Positions 23,947 through 35,029 of a stretch of DNA of 64,000 nt are shown piece by piece. Both the position numbers and the translations under genes were made by a program. The stretch comes from Prionace glauca (lineage: Eukaryota; Chordata; Chondrichthyes; Carcharhiniformes; Carcharhinidae). The stretch lies in the NCBI GenBank assembly GCA_037974335.1, contig CM075760.1, positions 51,044,119 to 51,108,118 on the forward strand, given 5' to 3'. The notes beneath the pieces are model-generated. The model was not told where the DNA came from. It saw only the letters and a program-made list of their open reading frames with translations, and did no database searches. Every line of letters starts with the position of its first letter. The first letter of the stretch is position 1.

Positions 23947-23961
23947 AATAAAAAGAATAAA
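23947..23961 (+). terminator. Poly(A) signals for secretory mu mRNA
   Basis: Two overlapping-range AATAAA hexamers (about 23947 and 23956) lie 28-40 bases after the secretory stop codon. Use of this site yields secreted IgM; read-through allows the membrane form. Confidence 0.8.
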
Positions 23962-23999
23962 ATCATTTTCCTCTAACGATAAATGAAATACCCAATCGC

Positions 24000-25040
24000 T
24001 TCATTGATTGCTTTTCAGTTTTCCTTCCAGTAGATATTTTTTGGCTTGAGTCAGGTATTTTCAGGCCTCAGACCGAAGTCTTGTTGAACCAATGCTCCCA
24101 GCTCAGATCCATCCTGTCTTAGAGACAGAGTAGAGCACATTTATTACAGGATTCTCCAAAATGTCTTCACCGACTTTCCTCCCTGAGGAAAAATCCGACA
24201 ATTTCAACATTTGCGTCAAACATTCTCAATATTTAGATCTCGGTGTTCCTGTTTCTCTCATTGTCCATGCCTTTACCCTTTCATGTCAGCTGTAAGCTGC
24301 TGCATCACACCCACTGAACAGAAGTAATGGTCACACATAAACATAGAGAAATAATCCCCCATCAGATTGAGGGAGAGTGAAATTGTTAACATTCTGGATT
24401 CCTACTCACCCAACAAAGAGAGGGGAGGATCAATAATTAACCCCTATACCACAACTTCCTCAATGAAAAGAGGAGGAATGTCATTATTTAGTCCACTGCA
24501 TCTCCACCCCCTCAGTGGTTAGAACCATCAGGGGCATTGCATCACAGGGTAGAGAGAGGGAAACTATGAGCTCACTGCCCTCCTTCTCCCTAAGTCGCGT
24601 GTTTGGAAGGGAACGGCTCTCTAATCAGGAGTCAGTTGTCATCAGTATAAATTAGCTTCCGTTTTTTTTTTGCTCCAGATTTTGAAGTATCATTCTCATT
24701 ATCAAAGTATCATTGAAGTATATAATACACATAAACTAACATATGCATATATATTTATGCAACATAATTCAAAAATGTTTCAACATGCTTGTTCCTGTTA
24801 ATCATGTGCTGACATTGATTTCCCATAATACAAATTTAAACAAGTAATATAATCCTCCCCAGTTGTCACTGTTCTGTCCCTGATGATTCTGAGATGCATC
24901 AATGAATTATTTCATTCACTCTCCTGATATCACCGTGCCACTCACATAAATGACATTTAAACAGCAAAGCCTGAAAATATGCTCCATTATTCGGATTGTT
25001 TGGATCACGTTCAGTTAACAATTGCCGGTAAAACTTGACG
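24000..25040. other. CH4-TM1 intron, nothing recognised
   Basis: No gene, RNA or repeat family could be supported in this stretch, apart from short homopolymer runs. Confidence 0.4.
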
Positions 25041-26300
25041 CAACAGTTAAAACATATACACACTGACAATACTACACAAAACTATCACAATTAGAAATAC
25101 AGGTGTAGCCGTACATACACACACACACACGAATGTGTCGATTCAAACTTGTACAAACAGGCACTAAAACAACAACATACGCACACAATCAAATATTTCC
25201 AAAAGCACTCACATAAATACACATAAAACACACAAGTTCATACACTTCACTGTATCGGTACACAGACCCAGACACAAACACATACATGCATCGACAGATA
25301 GATACATGTGCATGTATTATCCATGGAACCCTACAGTGCAGAAACAGGCCCTTCGGCCCATCGAGTCTGCACCGAACAAAATCCCACCCAGACCCTATCC
25401 ACATATCCCTACCCATTTTACCTGCTAATCCCTCTAACCTACACATCCCAGGATACTAAGGGGCAATTTTAGCATAGCCAATGAACCTAACCCGCACATC
25501 TTTAGACCCACATAAATGCACAAACACATACATATACTCAAGTAAGTATATATATTAGCACACATTCACCCTGACAGGGATATACATAAAGACACAGACA
25601 ATGTTATGCACATTAACAGATATATATGGAAATGCATATAAACAAAGAAGCAGGCTGCATATAGATGAATGGACAGCAAAACATTTGCACGCAAACATGT
25701 GGACACAAACATTAACATGCTCAAACAGAACAGAATACCATAGCACACATTACTACATATCGAAACACAAACACGAATCAAGATATCGTTATGAAGAACT
25801 ATCAACACGTATATACATACATACATGTTAACAAGTACACACAAACAAATGGGAAAACTGACGCACACAGAAAGGGAAACAAACATTACTAGAATGACAG
25901 AAATTAAGACATAGTAATAGATAGAGGCACATATGCACCGATTAAGAGTGGCATTAATAATTATACATGGACTTAACACAATAATAGAGTCATTCACACA
26001 CAATACCAGAAAAAATGAAATATACACTCAGATGTAGACACACAACTACACAAATCAACAAATACAGGGGAATGAATGCGTACATTAACGCTCTTGTACA
26101 TGTATTAACTCAGAGCCAAAGATTAATGCAGAGCACGAGATGATCATGCACACGCACACAAATGTAAAATCTTAAATAAGGTAAATGATGAAAGTAAAAT
26201 TTAAACATGAATTTTAATGGACATATCTACCGACAACACGCCCAATGTACATTGCACCAAAAACACGTGGAAAAACTAAATTAAGCTAGTGATCTACTTA
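25040..26300 (+). repeat. ACA/ATACA-rich low-complexity tract with embedded SINE
   Basis: A-rich sequence with frequent ACACA, ACATACA and CATATA words, broken by a SINE fragment at about 25318-25512. The long minus frames rich in Cys, Val and Ile are by-products of the repeat. Confidence 0.75.
25318..25512 (-). mobile_element. SINE 3' fragment, minus orientation
   Basis: GGAACCCTACAGTGCAGAAA, then GGCCCTTCGGCCCATCGAGT and AGGGGCAATTTTAGCATAGC and CCCGCACATCTTTAGAC are the reverse form of the 3' half of the HE1-like SINE. The tRNA-like head is absent. Confidence 0.8.
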
Positions 26301-26303
26301 CAT

Positions 26304-27110
26304 AACAACATAAGAACATAAGAAATAGCAGCAGGAGTGGGCCATCTAGCCCTTCGAGCCTGCCCCGCCATTCAATAAGATCATGGCTGATCTGTCGTGG
26401 CTCAGTTCCACCTTCTCGCCCTCTCCCCATAACCCTTAATCCCCTCTCTTATCAAAAAACCATCAACGCGCTTCTTAAAAATATTTAGCGAGGCAGCCTC
26501 CACCACTTCAACGGGCAGAGAATTCCAGAGATTCACCACCCTTTGAGTGAAGAAGTTCCTCCTCAACTCCGTTCTAAACCGCCCCCCTTTTATCTTGAGG
26601 CTGTGCCCCCTAGTCCTACTGTCTTTTTTGAGCGGGAAGAGTCTCTCCACCTCTATCCTATCCATCCCATTCATCATCTTATACGTCTCAGTGAGATCTC
26701 CCCTCATTCTTCTAAACTCTAACGAGTACAAGCCTAGTTTATTCAGCCTCTCCTCATAGCTCAACCCCCTCAACTCCGGTATCAGCCTAGTAAACCTTCT
26801 CTGCACTCCCTCCAAGGCCAAAACATCTTTACGCAGGTGCGGCGCCCAAAACTGCACACAGTACTCCAGCTGCGGCCTCACCAATGCCCTATACAGTTGC
26901 AGCAAGACCTCCCTACTTTTATATTCAATCCCCCTCGCTATGAATGCCAGCATCCCATTCGCCTTCCTGACCACCTGCTGCACCTGCAAGCTGGGTTTTT
27001 GCGACTCATGCACAAGGTCCCTCTGCACCGTTGCCTGCTGCAGTTTTTCGCCCCGTAAGTAATAGTCCTTCCTACCATTCTTCCTACCAAAGTGGACCAC
27101 CTCACAATTC
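26304..27110 (-). mobile_element. CR1 LINE (family B), 3' part, in the CH4-TM1 intron
   Basis: The minus frame at 26402-27100 encodes the RT C-terminal region (VHFGRKNGRKDYYLRGEKLQ, KANGMLAFIARGIEYKSREV, RRFTRLIPELRGLSYEERLN, FFTQRVVNLWNSLPVEVVEA). The 3' end has repeated CTTATGTT units (seen reversed at 26306-26330). It is 5'-truncated at about 27110. It belongs to the same family as the copies at 51283 and 59556, and identity appears high, so it is recent. Confidence 0.92.
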
Positions 27111-27520
27111 CAACCATAAAAAAGAGATCAGAAATTACATCCCGGCTCTTAAACAGCAACAATCACAGTTTACATGTCAGTCACCATCTTTGGAAACAAT
27201 CATTGATCAGTGAACGTTCCTCCATATCAGTCATAATATTCTTCAATGAGGGATAGTGCCAAATTGATCAAAAATGAACTGATACTCAAGAAAACATCTT
27301 CAGTGCTTTCTGGCATGGACTGTCCAAGGAATGTACATAACGATCAAGTGTGAACATTGGTACGGAGATCGGTTACTGAGTGTCCTGAATGTAAGAGTAG
27401 ATAGACATTGAAAAATATACAGAGAATACATTAACAGTTTATGAAGGAGAACAGGGAAAAGAAAAAAAATCCCTGGATAAATAAAGTAATTTAATTTCAA
27501 TTTCTGGTCTCCGCCCCTAG

Positions 27521-27648
27521 ACCTCACCGACCGCATCTGGATTGAAGACAATGAGGATGATAACAGCAACATCTGGACAACCGCTTCCACATTCATCGTC
27601 CTGTTCTTCCTGAGCATTTTCTACAGCACTGCCGTCACTCTGGTGAAG
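27521..27648 (+). CDS. IgM membrane exon TM1
   Basis: A 128-nt exon with a CCCCTAG acceptor and a GTGAGA donor. Spliced from the internal CH4 donor it encodes [20 protein letters not shown], an acidic extracellular linker. This is followed by a transmembrane segment ([20 protein letters not shown]) with the polar Ser/Thr/Tyr residues expected of an antigen-receptor helix, and ends TLVK. The phases fit exactly. This yields the B-cell receptor form of IgM. Confidence 0.95.
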
Positions 27649-27788
27649 GTGAGATGATTCAACTCACTCACATTTCACACTGGCAGAATGGATTTGAAAA
27701 ATCTCTCAATGTTTCACTGATTAAAAACTCTAACATTAATGTCCCACATCATAAACAAATGCTTCAATATTGTATCTTTATTTTACAG

Positions 27789-27797
27789 ATCAAATGA
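27789..27797 (+). CDS. IgM membrane exon TM2 (Ile-Lys-stop)
   Basis: Acceptor TTTTACAG is followed by ATC AAA TGA. Joined to TM1 it gives a cytoplasmic tail ending VKIK, closely matching the very short mu tail KVK of other vertebrates (family knowledge). Only nine coding bases lie in this exon; the rest to about 28253 is 3' UTR. Confidence 0.88.
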   Translation: MK

Positions 27798-28247
27798 TGG
27801 GTTGAATTTTGGACGCTGCAGATTCCCCTCAGCTGATTATCAAGATCTCTGTGTGGCTCATGTACAATATCTCCTCTTGGTGACTCTATCAGTAAAATTC
27901 TTACAGTTTATCATTCTGAATCTGAAACTGAAGCAATCATAGACCTTATTTCAATTTTCAGTGTGAAATATACGACACATTTTTCTTATAAATTTAATTG
28001 TGATTAATAGTTTTCCCGTATTTAAATTTCATGGATAAATAAGAACGTTTCTAATTCCTTATTCGCCTTTGTTAATTCCTCATTCTATTAATGTCCTGTT
28101 TTCCCTTTCTGGTGTATGGAACAGATGTACAAATATTGACGGATTCTCTGTGCATGTGTTCTGTTCTCAATGTGAAGCTCGATCGCTGTGTTCACTTCCG
28201 TGTCTTAAAAAAATAATTTTGCTGTAAAATATTCTCTGAATTTTTGA

Positions 28248-28253
28248 AATAAA
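28248..28253 (+). terminator. Poly(A) signal for membrane mu mRNA
   Basis: AATAAA lies about 450 bases after the TM2 stop codon, in an A/T-rich context. It is the first clear hexamer downstream of TM2. Confidence 0.6.
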
Positions 28254-28487
28254 TATTGAATTAAACTTTAACCATCTCTGGCTTGGCTTCATTCTGTTCT
28301 CCGAACCCATCACCTCCGCCCCATTTTCCCTATTATAGGGTTTCCCCCTTTTCCCAGACAGGAATGTTCCCCCGGTCATGTCTGGGATGTGGTTGAACTC
28401 AAGGCCGTTCAGTGAAAGTGTCTCTGCGCCACGCCGTGGCCAATCCGTGTAAATACATCTTCATCTCTGCCTGTCTTAGATAAAATC

Positions 28488-28674
28488 GTGATGTGGGTAT
28501 GCCGGCGTTGGACTGGCGTGAACACAGTAAAAAGTCTGACAACACCAGGTTTTAGTGTTGAAGAATGGAGAGAACTCCCCATTCACCTGACGAAGAGGCT
28601 GCCCCCTCGAAAGCTTGTGAGAATATTATCAAATAAATCGGTTGGACTAAAACCTGGTGTTGTCAGACTTTTTA
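28488..28674 (+). mobile_element. Foldback shark repeat, copy 1, with 13-bp target duplication
   Basis: Starts GATGTGGGTATGCCGGCGTT and ends AGTCTGACAACACCAGG in inverted form. Inner inverted repeats of about 33 bases (GTAAAAAGTCTGACAACACC and its complement) flank the middle. It is bracketed by a perfect 13-bp duplication CTTAGATAAAATC at 28475-28487 and 28675-28687, which fixes the element at 187 bp. The variable-length duplication suggests retroposition rather than a cut-and-paste transposon. The family is seen in shark genomes by recollection; its class is not settled here. Confidence 0.85.
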
Positions 28675-28689
28675 CTTAGATAAAATCCA

Positions 28690-29490
28690 GAGACAGAATG
28701 AGTGAAGAAGGCGGAGACACCGATGATTTCACTCATAAACTGATCTGTCACTGACCGAGTTTCAGGTAGTTCTAAACAGTAAAGGTTCTGCTTCATCCGC
28801 GACCAATGGGGGTTCGTGTTTGGGAGGAAATAGTTTCCTTTCCCTGCCCCTTAAAAACACTATCAGAGTCGCAACAGCGTGGGTTAACAGAGTGAGTTTC
28901 TCTATACATCGTCTGATGCAATACTTACAAGTCAGGCATACCACAAGCTAGATAGAGAACACAGGCAGAACAGAGGTGCAAACCATCAGGTTCAACCAAG
29001 AGATCGAGGCGGATTTCACATAAGAACATAATAAATTACACATTTCCAAATTATGGCTAGTGTTATGGGATAATTTGAGGTGACCAATACTGTCTTTAAC
29101 TACAGAGAATATAAACTCACGAGGCAGATATCTCTGTATAAAGACGTAATATTTATTTAAAACAAAAACACAACAAACAGCTTCTGGGAGATGACAGAAA
29201 GGGTTAAGTGGCTCTGGAACAGAGCGCAGAACTTTCCAATGAATCTAACGTGTACAATCAATAACAGATCAATTATAGATTTTCTTATCGATCATTCCCG
29301 CCTCATGTTAGTTTAAAAATCAGTTAAGTTCAGCAAACATACAGCAATCATAATTCCTGACAAGTTATTCAGCCAATCGCATTTTACAACCCAGCATAAT
29401 GATATCTCCTTCATCCATTTAAATCCGAGGCTGACTCATCTGTAATAAGTATCCAGGAGAATCAGGAAGATGAAACAGAGTCAATCACTC
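28690..29490. other. Intergenic, nothing recognised
   Basis: No gene or repeat family recognised. Confidence 0.4.
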
Positions 29491-29494
29491 ACAG

Positions 29495-30480
29495 AGTTTT
29501 ACAGCATTGAAACAGGCCATTCGGCCCGACATATCTATGCCTCCCTTTTTAAACAACTAAAATGGTACCTATTGCCTGAGTTTGGCTCATATTCCTCGAT
29601 AGCTGGCGTTTCTTTTTACGGTAAAAAGTCTGACAACACCAGGTTTTAGTCCAACCGATTTATTTGATAATATTCTCACAAGCTTTCGAGGTTACCCTCT
29701 TTGTCAAGTGAATGGAGAACTCTCCATTCACTTGACAAAGAGGGTAACCTCGAAAGCTTGTGAGAATATTATCAAATAAATCGGTTGGACTAAAACCTGG
29801 TGTTGTCAGACTTTTTACCGTGTTTACGCCAGTCCAACGCCGGCATACCCACATCGTTTCTTTTTAAGACAAAATTATACCCGCCTGTACCACTAGCTCT
29901 GGCAACTTGTTCCAGACATTCACGATCCTTTGTGCGAAAAAAAAGTGCCTCTGGACTCTTTTAAATCTTTCCCTACTCACGTTAAACCTATGCCCTCTAG
30001 ATTTAGACACCAATGCAGTTGGAAAAAGATATGCACTATCTAAACTGAACTATGCTCCATATTATTACATGAACCTCTATAAGATAACCCCTCAGCCTCC
30101 TGCGCTCCAGAAAATAACCAATCTATCCAACCACTTCTTATAACTCAAACCATCAAGTCCCGTGAGCACATTCGTAAATCTTTTCTGCACTCTTTCTTGT
30201 TTAATAATATCCTTTCTATAATAGAGTGACCAGGGCTGTACACAGTATTCCAATGTCTAGTACAACCCCTGCATTCAATGTTCACACCAATGAAACGAAG
30301 CATGTCGAATGCCTTCTTCACCATCATCTCCACCTGTAACTCCACTTTCATTGAGCTCTGACCTTGTACCCCTACATCTCGATATTTTGTAATTTTCCTA
30401 AACGCCCTACCATTTTGGTGCGTTAGTGATTCGTGTTCACCCCTTGCAGGTTTGCAGGCTGGTTTCGATATATTAACAAA
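29495..30480 (-). mobile_element. CR1 LINE 3' fragment interrupted by a foldback repeat
   Basis: Reverse-oriented CR1 tail. The 3' terminus lies near 29500-29560 (GAAACAGGCCATTCGGCCCG). The RT C-terminal region lies at 29880-30480, in broken minus frames (GVQGQSSMKVELQVEMMVKK, AFDMLRFIGVNIECRG). The foldback element at 29619-29855 is inserted within it, so the CR1 copy is the older of the two. Confidence 0.75.
29619..29855 (-). mobile_element. Foldback shark repeat, copy 2, with a 101-bp palindrome
   Basis: A perfect inverted repeat has 101-base arms at 29618-29718 and 29721-29821 with a 2-base centre (AC). The right arm continues into the family head, which reads GATGTGGGTATGCCGGCGTT on the minus strand. 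An 11-bp duplication GTTTCTTTTTA (29608-29618 and 29856-29866) brackets the element. Compared with copy 1, the middle has become a full mirror, as if the element had been copied back on itself. Arms without mismatch show that it is very recent or is kept identical by conversion. Confidence 0.9.
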
Positions 30481-30639
30481 TAATGTCTTTGTAAACAATC
30501 CTGAATTGCTTCCTGGTGGAAAGCAATTCTGTCAGCATCAGTGGAGTGAGAATTTGTGGTTTTGCTTCCGAACTGGAAATGTCACAGGGGCAACAGGCTG
30601 AGAACAAACACAGATAGTGAAAGGCAGTGATACGTTGCA

Positions 30640-31260
30640 AAGCGCAGGACAGATGATGTAGTTAAGAGTTCACATGGTGTACTTGCCTTTATTACCAGAA
30701 GCATTGATGAGACGAGCTCAGGAATTATGCTGGTGCTGTATAAAACTCCCATGATGCCACGGTTCGTGAACCATGTGCAGATTCATTCGGATGATACTGG
30801 TGCCAAACTACTTTAACAAGGAGAATAGTTTCGATTCAGTACGCATTCGAGGGTTCAGTTCACTACACATACAGATATTGTTGTATTAGAAAGGATATTA
30901 AGTGAATTGAACGGGATGCAGCCTGGGGTGAAGTTTGCAGCGATGAAAAGAGGCTGGATAGCCTGGGGCTGTTTTCCTTAATGTGGAGAAGGATGAGGGG
31001 AAACGCACTAATTTGTACCAAACTATGAGGGATATAGATTATCCAGATGAGAATAACCATTCCGCTTAGTAAATTTGTCAATAACCAGGGGCATAGATCT
31101 AAGGATAGGAACATGATATTGAAATGGGACTTGCAAAAAAAAAACTCGTTAACCTAGATGGCGGTGGGAATCGGGAACTCACAGCCGAAAGTATGGCAGG
31201 GGAAAGAACACTCACATTTAAGAAGCATTTAGATGAACACTTGAAAAGTGAGAACTGTGA
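30640..31260 (+). mobile_element. Old CR1 LINE 3' fragment
   Basis: Translated pieces and nucleotide words (TGCCTTTATTACCAGAAGCA, AGGATGAGGGGAAACGCACT, GAACTGTGAG) follow the order of the CR1 RT C-terminus and 3' UTR but are heavily mutated. No long frame remains. Confidence 0.6.
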
Positions 31261-31385
31261 GAACTGTATTATGGCGCTTACATCTCCTAAGTCCTGTATC
31301 TAAAGCCCAATAGTGTCTGATTTCAGACAGACGGAGTACACATTGGTCTAAATTGATGAAACCCAAACACGTGCTGATGTGTGTT

Positions 31386-32904
31386 TTAGCCAGTGAGCTT
31401 GGTGAAGGGGCTCAGTAGAACCTTCTTCAGGTCCTCTCGGAACTTGGTCTGAGCGACTGCGTAGATGATGACGTTGTTGCAGGAACTGACTAGCTGGAGC
31501 ATGTTTGCTGTTTCCTGAAATATGTACCGTGGGTCTTTGAAATCCAGGCTGGTGCGATAGCCCTCACCTGTAATCCACACATAGAGGGTGTATATGAGAT
31601 AGGTGACCCAGAGGAGGAGGAAGCTGAGGGCGATGGCGAACAGCAGGATGATGGACCTCTTGCGGTTGGCCATCTCTGGGTCCCCGTGACCCTCCGTGTC
31701 CCGGAGTCTCCTGCGAGCTCTGCTGGCCACTAATATGTGTTTTACGGTTTGAGCATTAAGAAGCAGGATGAGGAGGAACGGGAGAAATGGGGTTAAGATG
31801 TTATCCAACCAGTCAAATGCCTGCCAGGCGAACAGCGTGTAATAACTGGGCTTAAAAACACAGAACCAGGGCACCCCGTCCAGGATGTACAAGGGCTGGA
31901 AAGTGAAATAGAAAGGGACATTCCTGACACAGCTCAGGACACAGACTATTCCTATAACCAGCAATGCTGTTTTCTCGGTGCAGTACCTGGTCTTCAGGCT
32001 CTGGCAGCAGATGGCCACAAAACGGTCGATGGTAAAAGCTACTGTCAACCAGACAGATGCATCCCGGGTAAAATAGACCAGCAGATTGGTGAGTGTACAT
32101 GCGGGAGTAGTAGACAGGACGCTGTTCTGAAAGTAAATGCGGCCAATCCGGTTGAGGATGACGGCAATGATGATGACAAGGAAATCAGCCAACGCTATCG
32201 CGATCAGGTAGTAGGTGATGCACCCTGACAGTCCGCACCGTCCTCGGGATAAGATTACGATCGTCACCAAGTTGGCTGAAATAGAAAGAGGCAGAGAGAG
32301 GTGTTACTGAGAGGGATGTAAACACCAGCCGCTGCGCTCTCCAATCAGTTACTGAATACGACCCCATCCTTCACTTTGCAAACTTCAGGCTCCAGTGATT
32401 GTAAAGTCTTGGCAATGACACGACATTCAAAACTGGATTAATGTTTTTTAAGTTAGGGGGAATCAGTCCAAATTTTAATTCCGCGCTCTGGTCACTGAGG
32501 TGATCCCCTGAGATAACTATCAAATTTCAGATTCTCTGAAAATTTACTGTCACTATTCTTCATCGTACTAATCCCATCCCTCCATCAGCCCTATCAGCCC
32601 CCATTCAGGCAGCGTCTCTCTTTTTATAATCTCGTTCTTCGGATTGTCAATCCCTCCAACATTTCGCCTTTCCAGAATATTGTAACATGCTACAACTGTC
32701 TGAGATCACACCGTATCTCCGAGTGTGGACTTTAATGCCCCTGATAAAACCAAATGTTCAACAATAAAAAGGTTCATGTTTATGCAACGCCATACATTTC
32801 ACGTCATGAGAATAATTTGGGATCTTTCACCTACCAGGAACACCAACGGCGGCGAGAATGGGATAAGAAATGGCGAAGAAGAGACCTTTCGCTGGTCCAT
32901 GCAT
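31386..32904 (-). CDS. GPR139-like G protein-coupled receptor, two exons
   Basis: Exon 1 (32904-32835) encodes MHGPAKGLFFAISYPILAAV, then GVP. A GTAGGT donor, a 559-bp intron and a TTTCAG acceptor join it in phase to exon 2 (32275-31386). The product is a 319-residue rhodopsin-class receptor with seven hydrophobic segments. Motifs include ANLVTIVILSRGRCGLSGC (TM1), LADFLVI (TM2), FTIDRFVAICC (DRY-like ID-R-F at TM3), LTPFLPFLLILLLNAQTV (TM5), HILVASRARRRLRD (loop 3), LLFAIALSFLLLWVTYLIY (TM6) and NNVIIYAVAQTKFREDLKK (TM7, helix 8). These resemble GPR139, including its intron position. The nearest-family call is from recollection, and it could be a lineage-specific paralogue. The gene looks intact. 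Confidence 0.88.
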
Positions 32905-33940
32905 CCTCTCCCAGAAAGTGAAATGAAGCTGAGAGCTGCGCTCTGCAGTGGTTTCATTGTGTCCCACATTTATTCTGAGTGAACGTCTCCAGAGGAATAA
33001 TTAAGTTAGAAATAGCACCTTAGTTACAGACCAGTGAACAAACAGATTCACTCACTGTTTGGTACCTCTATATTGCACCATTGGCAAGGGGGATTATCTC
33101 ATTGTATACCTAACCAAACTGCTGCTTGCTCATTCCATGGTTACCTTCACCTCCCGCAAACATTGCCTTCGTGTCTACATCAAGAACAGCAGGTGAGGGG
33201 GGATATTGATCTGGGTTTCAATCTCAAATTCAAAGACCATCTCTTCTCATTTCTGCCCAATTCCATTTTGCTCACGGATATCAGAATAGTTATTTCCTTC
33301 TGAGGGTTTTGGAAACAGAAATTAGAAGTATGAGTAGGACATTCAGTATTTCCGAGTCTACTCTGCCCTTCATTTTGATCATGAGTGATCATCAAACTGC
33401 GTTCCTACTCCCTAATTCTTTTTATTAGATGTACATCGGAAACACCTGAAGTCACTTTGACCGTTTTGCACATCTTATCCTCCTGCTCTCACATTCAGCG
33501 AGCACAGGATGGATTTCACAGAAATGACCAATGATAACGGAGGTTAATATGCTATATTTCCCTTAAGAAGTGATACAATGAACCTGTTTTCCGATCTACA
33601 GACAGCAAGTGAAACACATTTTAGCTACGGAATTCACCTTGGACTTTATTATTTTGGGGAGAAATAATTGCAATCCTGCATTTCATTTGTTTATTTTCTC
33701 ACATAAACCTCTGTCATCTAAAGTTTTATTATCGAGCAGATGTGTAAATCATGTTTGGAGGAGTAAGCTTGATGAAAGTTACTCTTTAACTCTTCTTTGA
33801 AATAAAGGAACAGTTGGTGTCACACATCAATAACCATTCGATTGGAGAAGGCAATTTTTGAGCAAGTGTGTTTGTGTGTGTATGTGTTGGGAGAAAGGCC
33901 TAGTATCATAGATCAGAGTGCTGTCGTTTGCACGGTGTGA
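32905..33940. other. Intergenic, nothing recognised
   Basis: Upstream flank of the GPCR gene. No CpG-rich promoter or conserved element was recognised. Confidence 0.4.
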
Positions 33941-33944
33941 CTCG

Positions 33945-34735
33945 TTGCAATGTGGACTGCATCCCGGGGTACAAAAAGAAATGGCAGAAGTAATAGCAAA
34001 TCCATTCGTTAACAAAGAACAAAGAACAATCCAGCACGGGAAACAGGCCCTTCGGCCCAACGAGCCCGCGCCGCCACATCACCCTGCACCTATTCTACCC
34101 TGCATATCTATGAATGGAACCCTACTCAGTCAGATTCAGGGAAGAAATAGTGTCAATTTGGTAAAAACCGATTAGCCTGAGAGCACATCTTTGGGGTGTG
34201 GGAGGAAACCGGAGCGCCCGGAGGAAACCCACGCAACCACAGGGAGAATGCGCAAACTCCCACAGACACAGGCCCAAATCCATGTGCCTGCACAGCCAGC
34301 AGTGCTAGTCACTGAGCTGTTGCGGCGCCCATCTACCGGTCCAGGATCAAGCACACACACCGACACGAAGTTCTAGGCCACTCCTGGAACTTCCAAGAGC
34401 AGCCCAGGCACGACCTGCCGTGTGAATGCCCCTCGTTTGACACGAGGTGGACCTCCACCTGTGGAATTCGTTGTATTTTATCAAAATTTGCTGGACGCTG
34501 TGGAAGTGCTGATTGGAAAACAACTAATGTAACGCCACTATTTAAAACAGGAGGTCAACCAAAGGCAGGTAACGACAGGGCAGTTAGCTTAACATCTGTG
34601 GTTGGGAATATGCTGGAATCGATCATTAATGAAGAAATAGCAGGGCACTTGGAAAAGAATGGTTCAATCAAGCAGACACAGCGTGGATTGATGAATTCTT
34701 TATTAAATGTAAAACACAGCGAGACTATGAAGTGA
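33945..34735 (+). mobile_element. CR1 LINE internal RT fragment, split by a SINE-like element
   Basis: The left part reads LHPGVQKEMAEVIANPFV. The right part (34473-34735) reads as the continuation around DWKTTNVTPLFKTGGQPKAG, SVVGNMLESIINEEIAGHLE and KNGSIKQTQRG, with frame breaks. The composite element 34011-34465 sits between them. An internal fragment lacking both ends is unusual for a simple LINE insertion and suggests later deletion or duplication. Confidence 0.75.
34011..34465. mobile_element. Composite SINE-like element, copy 2, with 7-bp target duplication
   Basis: Nearly identical to the copy at 4168-4635. ATTCGTT is repeated on both sides (34004-34010 and 34466-34472), which fixes its ends. 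Start AACAAAGAAC, end CTCCACCTGTGGA. Confidence 0.85.
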
Positions 34736-35029
34736 GTAAAATAAGTAAACTATTCAGCTGGATAAACTTGTGTCATATTTGGAAAAGTCAGAGGTATGAA
34801 ATCAGCATAAAGCTCTGAAGAATATTCTCTAAACAGACATATGGCAGATACTGATCATTGGAAGTATTTGAAACGCCTTAAATTCTACCGCTTTCACATC
34901 GCATTTTGTAACTCCCTGTTGTCCATCTCAATTGCTCACACATCCACTCAAGATCACCCATCTGTAAATTCAGACTGTTCCTTGTTTCGCGGATTATGGT
35001 ACGTTTGATGCAAGAAACACGCAGCCTTT

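Larger units (their letters stand above)
8747..28253 (+). other. Complete IgM heavy-chain cluster (V-D1-D2-J-Cmu)
   Basis: The unit holds, in one orientation, VH, two D segments, one JH, four Cmu exons and two membrane exons. This is the multi-cluster organisation known for cartilaginous fish heavy chains, as opposed to the mammalian translocon. The segments are not germline-joined: each V, D and J boundary carries a recombination signal. Introns are 9768 bp (J-CH1), 209, 896 and 1247 bp (CH1-CH4), 3663 bp (CH4-TM1) and 140 bp (TM1-TM2). Every exon ends in phase 1 with matching donors and acceptors except TM1, which ends on a codon boundary and joins TM2 in phase 0. No stop codon was seen, so the cluster looks functional. 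Confidence 0.95.

Noticed and set aside
31852-32100. Second minus frame of 82 residues within the GPCR gene
   Set aside because: It is a shifted-frame shadow of exon 2.
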